From Casp-actino8 sp001510455 (lineage in GTDB: Bacteria > Actinomycetota > Acidimicrobiia > Acidimicrobiales > Ilumatobacteraceae), in the NCBI GenBank assembly GCA_027592035.1, contig JAQCIK010000022.1, positions 1 to 33,990 on the forward strand: a DNA stretch of 33,990 nucleotides, in the 5' to 3' direction. The notes beneath the pieces are model-generated. The model made no database searches. It saw only the letters and a list, made by a program, of their open reading frames with translations, and was not told the origin of the DNA. Every line of letters starts with the position of its first letter. The stretch's first letter is position 1. The position numbers and the translations under genes were made by a program. Shown piece after piece: positions 30,104 to 33,990 of the stretch.

Positions 30104-30110
30104 GTTCACG

Positions 30111-30116
30111 AATCTA
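30111..30116 (-). promoter_or_regulatory. Candidate -10 box of cdd-deoC (leaderless)
   Basis: TAGATT followed by 7 nt and ATG 30103. No -35 match and no ribosome binding site. Confidence 0.5.
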
Positions 30117-30135
30117 GGGCGGAGTCGAGGTCGGT

Positions 30136-30888
30136 GTGCGAGGATGGCTCGTGCTCAGGAGAAGTGTGCTCAGTGTCTGGAGTTGGTTCGCCCTGGTGAT
30201 GATCATCATCGTCTGGTTCCCTCTGGTCACCCTCACCTGGATCGTCACCGCTCCTTTCGACAAGGGTCGATACGCCGCTGGCTACCTCTTTCGGAAACTC
30301 ACCGTGGCCCATCAATTGGTGACACCGATGTGGAAGTTCTCGACGAGCGGAGATCTGCCCCGCGACAAGCGCCGGCCCTACGTGGTGGTCGCCAACCACG
30401 CGAGTTTCGTCGACATACTTCTCATCAGTCATCTACCGATCGAGATGAAGTGGTTGTCCAAGGAGACGTTCTTCAAGTACCCGCTCATCGGCTGGATGAT
30501 GCGCATGGCCGGCGACATCCGACTCGTGCGGGGCGACCGCTCGAGCGGAGCCGCCGCCATGAAGTCCTGTCACGATCGTCTGAGCAAGCGCGTGTCGGTG
30601 ATGATCTTTCCGGAAGGAACGCGCTCGGCCAACGGCGACCTCGGGCAGTTCAAGGATGGTGCCTTCCGATTGGCGATCGAGTCCGGTGCTCCGATCCTCC
30701 CGCTGGCGGTTCACGGCACCCGAACCGCACTGCGCAAACACGACTGGCGGCTAGGTGACTCTCGAGCCGAGGTCAGGGTTCTCGAACCGATTCCCACCGA
30801 CGGCCTCGGTGAGGACGACATCACATCGCTGCGAGAACGAGTTCGCACTCGAATCGCCGATGAGCTCTCGACGATGGGCGCTGCTTAG
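30136..30888 (+). CDS. plsC: 1-acyl-sn-glycerol-3-phosphate acyltransferase (PlsC-like)
   Basis: This 250-residue membrane-associated acyltransferase probably makes phosphatidic acid from lysophosphatidic acid. One long N-terminal hydrophobic segment (about 12-38) precedes the catalytic NHxxxxD (N87-H88...D93 in NHASFVD), a middle block WLSKETFFKYP, and FPEGTRS (158-164) for phosphate binding. GTG 30136 has a GAGG just upstream. The TAG stop overlaps the TAA of the convergent dut by 4 bp. Other acyl acceptors are possible in actinobacteria, where several paralogues are common. Confidence 0.9.
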   Translation: MRGWLVLRRSVLSVWSWFALVMIIIVWFPLVTLTWIVTAPFDKGRYAAGYLFRKLTVAHQLVTPMWKFSTSGDLPRDKRRPYVVVANHASFVDILLISHLPIEMKWLSKETFFKYPLIGWMMRMAGDIRLVRGDRSSGAAAMKSCHDRLSKRVSVMIFPEGTRSANGDLGQFKDGAFRLAIESGAPILPLAVHGTRTALRKHDWRLGDSRAEVRVLEPIPTDGLGEDDITSLRERVRTRIADELSTMGAA

Positions 30889-31334
30889 CGACCCGAATGG
30901 CCGAAGCCGCCACCGCGGTCGTCGCCGTCCAGATTCGACACTTCGTTCCACACGACCTCGACCACTCGTTGCACCACCAGCTGGGCGATTCGATCACCAC
31001 GTGTGACTCGATAGTCGTCGTGCGGATCGGTGTTGATGAGGACCACCTTGATCTCACCGCGGTAGGCACAATCGATGAGGCCCGGGCTGTTGACCACACT
31101 GATGCCGTGCTTCAGTGCGAGACCGCTACGCGGGAGCACGAAACCGGCGTGACCTCTCGGAAGGGCCAGCGCGATTCCGGTCGGGACGAGCACCCGTCCC
31201 CCGCCGGCAGTGACCAAGGCGTCTTCTCGCGCCACCAGATCGATACCGGCGTCACCGTCGTGTGCATAGGTGGGGAGCGCAAGGTCGGGATCGAGTCGAA
31301 CGATCGGTACCTCGAGGCGTTCGCTCGCGTTCAC
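30885..31334 (-). CDS. dut: dUTP diphosphatase
   Basis: This 149-residue trimeric dUTPase removes dUTP and supplies dUMP. All five family motifs are visible: DGDAGIDL, PRSGLALKHG, GLIDCAYRGEIKV, RGDRIAQLV and the glycine-rich end RGGGFGHSG. GTG 31334 is 7 nt downstream of TAGGGT, so a leaderless start fits; the intervening GAGG could also act as a very close ribosome binding site. It is divergent from orn and convergent with plsC. Confidence 0.95.
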   Translation of the reverse strand: MNASERLEVPIVRLDPDLALPTYAHDGDAGIDLVAREDALVTAGGGRVLVPTGIALALPRGHAGFVLPRSGLALKHGISVVNSPGLIDCAYRGEIKVVLINTDPHDDYRVTRGDRIAQLVVQRVVEVVWNEVSNLDGDDRGGGFGHSGR

Positions 31335-31340
31335 GACCTC

Positions 31341-31346
31341 ACCCTA
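31341..31346 (-). promoter_or_regulatory. Candidate -10 box of dut (leaderless)
   Basis: TAGGGT, 6 nt, then GTG 31334. Confidence 0.5.
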
Positions 31347-31395
31347 TTCGTCGTCGGATCTCCCCGAGGAACCACTCGGTCCCACATCGATGACC

Positions 31396-31401
31396 TATGG
31401 T
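31396..31401 (+). promoter_or_regulatory. Candidate -10 box of orn (leaderless)
   Basis: TATGGT, 7 nt, then GTG 31409. The in-frame ATG at 31397 lies inside this box, which argues for GTG 31409 as the true start. Confidence 0.5.
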
Positions 31402-31408
31402 TTGCGAC

Positions 31409-31963
<555 letters not shown>

Positions 31964-31967
31964 CGGC

Positions 31968-33053
31968 GTGGCCGGTCACGGGGGACATTCGCACACGAAC
32001 GACGGTTCCCGACCGGCCAAACAGGAGCAACGCCCGGCCAGCGAGGTCATCGATCAACTGGCGCCCGGCGTTCTTCGCACCCAGTTGCCGATCGACATTC
32101 CCGGCCTCGGCCACGTCAACATGTACGTCCTCGAGGACGACCGTGGTGTGGCGGTAGTCGATCCCGGTCTCGCCAACAAGCAGAGTTACGCTGCGATCCA
32201 GAAGCGTCTGCGAGAGATCGGTGTGCCCCTCAAGCGAGTTCACACCGTGATCGTGACGCACAGTCATCCCGACCACTTCGGAGGGGCTGAATGGCTCCGT
32301 AGCCACTCGGACGCCGAGATCGTGACGAGCCGGAACTTCCGCGTGTTCTGGGATCCGACCGAACCACCCGACGTCGATGTGGAAGACGTTCCCGATCTCC
32401 CGCCGTACCGTCGCCCGTGGGAACCCACACCTTGGGGCGGCCCGGGCATCGACGTTCCGTGGCGACGACGGGCGCGTATGAAGGTGGCCCACCGCTTCCC
32501 GAAACTTCTGCGCTTGCCACGGCCGACCGTTCGACTCGACGACGCCGAGCGCTACCGGTTCGCCGGCCGTGAGTGGGTGGCTCTGCACACTCCGGGCCAC
32601 ACGGCCGACCATCTCTGTCTGTTCGACCCCGAAGCCGGACTCATGTTGTGCGGTGATCACGTGCTACCCACGATCACACCCCACATCAGTGGACTGGTTC
32701 GGCGACGCGATCCTCTGAAACTCTTCTTCGACTCCCTCGACAAGGTCGCCGCCTTCGGCTCCGACGTCACGCTGGCGTTACCGGCCCATGGTGACCCCTT
32801 CGCCGATCTCGCCGGCCGGGCCAACGAGATCAAGGTCCACCACGAAGGCCGCTTACAGAGGTTGCGTGATGCGGCGGCCGAACTCGATCGACCGGCGACC
32901 GTCATGGAGATGTCGCAGTTTCTCTTCTCCCCTCGCGCTCAGGGTGGTATGGCCGACAGCGAGACGTACGCCCATCTCGAACACCTACGAGTGGCGGGTG
33001 AATTCGAACGTCACGACACCGAAGGTCGATACGAGTACGTCCGCATCGTGTGA
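31968..33053 (+). CDS. Metallo-beta-lactamase-fold hydrolase
   Basis: This 361-residue protein has the MBL metal site THSHPDH (H98, H100, D102, H103), then LHTPGHTADH, GDHVLP and PAHGDP for the remaining ligands. A His-rich N-terminus (GHGGHSH) and a C-terminal helical domain of about 70 residues (HHEGRLQRLRDAAAEL onwards), as in RNase Z/LACTB2-like and glyoxalase II-like hydrolases, flank the core. The substrate could be a thioester, RNA or nucleotide. It starts 4 nt after orn, so the pair may be cotranscribed, which slightly favours an RNA or nucleotide link, but this is weak. Confidence 0.86.
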   Translation: MAGHGGHSHTNDGSRPAKQEQRPASEVIDQLAPGVLRTQLPIDIPGLGHVNMYVLEDDRGVAVVDPGLANKQSYAAIQKRLREIGVPLKRVHTVIVTHSHPDHFGGAEWLRSHSDAEIVTSRNFRVFWDPTEPPDVDVEDVPDLPPYRRPWEPTPWGGPGIDVPWRRRARMKVAHRFPKLLRLPRPTVRLDDAERYRFAGREWVALHTPGHTADHLCLFDPEAGLMLCGDHVLPTITPHISGLVRRRDPLKLFFDSLDKVAAFGSDVTLALPAHGDPFADLAGRANEIKVHHEGRLQRLRDAAAELDRPATVMEMSQFLFSPRAQGGMADSETYAHLEHLRVAGEFERHDTEGRYEYVRIV

Positions 33054-33070
33054 TGTGACACGATCTGCCC

Positions 33071-33990
33071 ATGACAGTCGCGGGCCCGAACGTCCTCTTC
33101 GTCACCCTCGATCAGTTCCGCGGTGACTCGCTTTCGTGTGCCGGACATCCCGTCGTTCGCACCCCGAATCTCGACGCACTCGCCGCCGTCGGAACCCGCT
33201 TTTCTCGTCACTACACACAATCGACACCGTGTGCTCCGGGTCGAGCCGGTCTCTACACCGGCATGTACCAGATGAATCATCGAGTGGTGGCGAACGGAAC
33301 ACCTCTCGATCGTCGCTTCGACAACGTTGCACTTCTGGCCGAGCGAGCCGGCCGTCGAGGAGTTCTCTTCGGCTACACCGATCAGGCGATCGATCCGCGC
33401 GTGGCCACTGGTGCCGACGATCCACGTCTCGACACCTACGAAGGCGTGCTCCCTGGTTTCGATGTCGCGCTCGATCTGACCGGTGATCACGGTCCGTGGG
33501 TCGAGTGGCTCGACGAACTCGGATACGACGTGAGTGACGGGCACATCCGACTTCTCGAGACCGAGAACGAACGACCCGCCGAGCACGGTGTCTCGGCGTT
33601 CACCACCGACTGTGTCCTCGACCACCTGCGTCGACTTCCCGACGGATCACCGTGGTTCGTTCACGCGAGCTACCTGCGGCCCCATCCTCCCTACTCGGCA
33701 CCGGGCTCGTATTCGTCGATGTACGACCCGGCCGACGTCGGATCGCCCATCGCCCCGGCGTCGGAACGTCATCCCTTCCATGATCTGCTCATGGGTCTCG
33801 ACATCGTCAGGACACCGGCCACTGACGACGAGATGATGCGGCTTCGCGCTCAGTACTTCGGCATGATCTCGGCCGTCGACCAAGAGATCGGTCGACTCGT
33901 GGCCGGGTTGCAGGAACTCGATCTGTGGGACGACACGGTCGTCGTCGTCACGTCCGATCACGGAGAACAACTCGGAGATCACGGTCTCGT
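33071..33990 (+). CDS. Sulfatase / phosphonate monoester hydrolase-like enzyme (3' truncated by window edge)
   Basis: About 306 N-terminal residues of an alkaline-phosphatase-superfamily hydrolase are visible, running off the window. Metal ligand Asp lies in VTLDQFRGD. The sulfatase signature C-x-P-x-R is TPCAPGRAGLYTG, where Cys would be matured to formylglycine. A later metal site is SDHGEQLGDHG. MNHR...NGTPLD, FGYTD...DPR and LRPHPPY strongly recall phosphonate monoester hydrolases/phosphodiesterases, so the substrate may be a phosphodiester or a sulfate ester. ATG 33071 lies 17 nt after the MBL gene, with CACGAT 6 nt upstream as a poor -10 match. Confidence 0.85.
   Translation, partial: MTVAGPNVLFVTLDQFRGDSLSCAGHPVVRTPNLDALAAVGTRFSRHYTQSTPCAPGRAGLYTGMYQMNHRVVANGTPLDRRFDNVALLAERAGRRGVLFGYTDQAIDPRVATGADDPRLDTYEGVLPGFDVALDLTGDHGPWVEWLDELGYDVSDGHIRLLETENERPAEHGVSAFTTDCVLDHLRRLPDGSPWFVHASYLRPHPPYSAPGSYSSMYDPADVGSPIAPASERHPFHDLLMGLDIVRTPATDDEMMRLRAQYFGMISAVDQEIGRLVAGLQELDLWDDTVVVVTSDHGEQLGDHGL

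Overview
The window is a dense stretch of actinobacterial chromosome. By eye it is GC-rich (roughly 60-65%) with strong G/C bias at third codon positions. Gaps are very short, there are many GTG starts, and I see no transposase, integrase, phage or plasmid gene. The gene mix (crotonyl-CoA carboxylase/reductase, a carboxyltransferase followed by a tiny ACC epsilon-like gene, Orn, KtrAB-type potassium uptake, small SRP RNA) and many TANNNT boxes 6-7 nt before start codons suggest an Acidimicrobiia-like (Ilumatobacter-like) actinobacterium. That placement is inference.

Region 1 (1-2384) holds two tandem paralogous TAP-like serine hydrolases, the first cut by the window edge. Region 2 (2423-6253, minus) is a housekeeping block, in transcription order: 5'-3' exonuclease, SRP RNA (ffs), tRNA-Ser(GGA), tadA, trkH/ktrB, trkA/ktrA, tRNA-Ser(CGA). 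Region 3 (6286-11637) has an ABC-F ATPase, an orphan prepilin-type peptidase, methylmalonyl-CoA epimerase and crotonyl-CoA carboxylase/reductase, then a divergent thiolase. Region 4 (11660-14210) has a 3 x 21 bp tandem repeat built on the 3' end of recR, then recR and dnaX without ybaB between them. Region 5 (14291-18028) has a CopC-CopD-like membrane protein, a strong 13-bp-arm inverted repeat, and the acyl-CoA carboxylase beta and epsilon-like genes.

Region 6 (18130-23245) is the least explained part. Two convergent LuxR-type regulators of nearly equal length are clearly related and overlap at their 3' ends. Next to them is a promoter made of three 13-bp direct repeats, which reads into a tightly packed operon: metallophosphoesterase, aminotransferase, CaiB/BaiF CoA-transferase and nucleoside 2-deoxyribosyltransferase-like protein. 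No pathway I know joins these four.

Region 7 (23236-33990) has msrA, a three-gene ABC-2 exporter, a GNAT protein, a translationally coupled aminotransferase/omega-amidase pair, cdd-deoC, plsC, dut, orn, a metallo-beta-lactamase-fold hydrolase and the start of a sulfatase/phosphonate monoester hydrolase. The nucleoside 2-deoxyribosyltransferase-like gene, deoC, cdd and dut together give a (deoxy)pyrimidine salvage theme. Ccr, epimerase, thiolase, carboxylase and CoA-transferase give a C3/C4 acyl-CoA theme. No gene-free stretch exceeds 300 bases.
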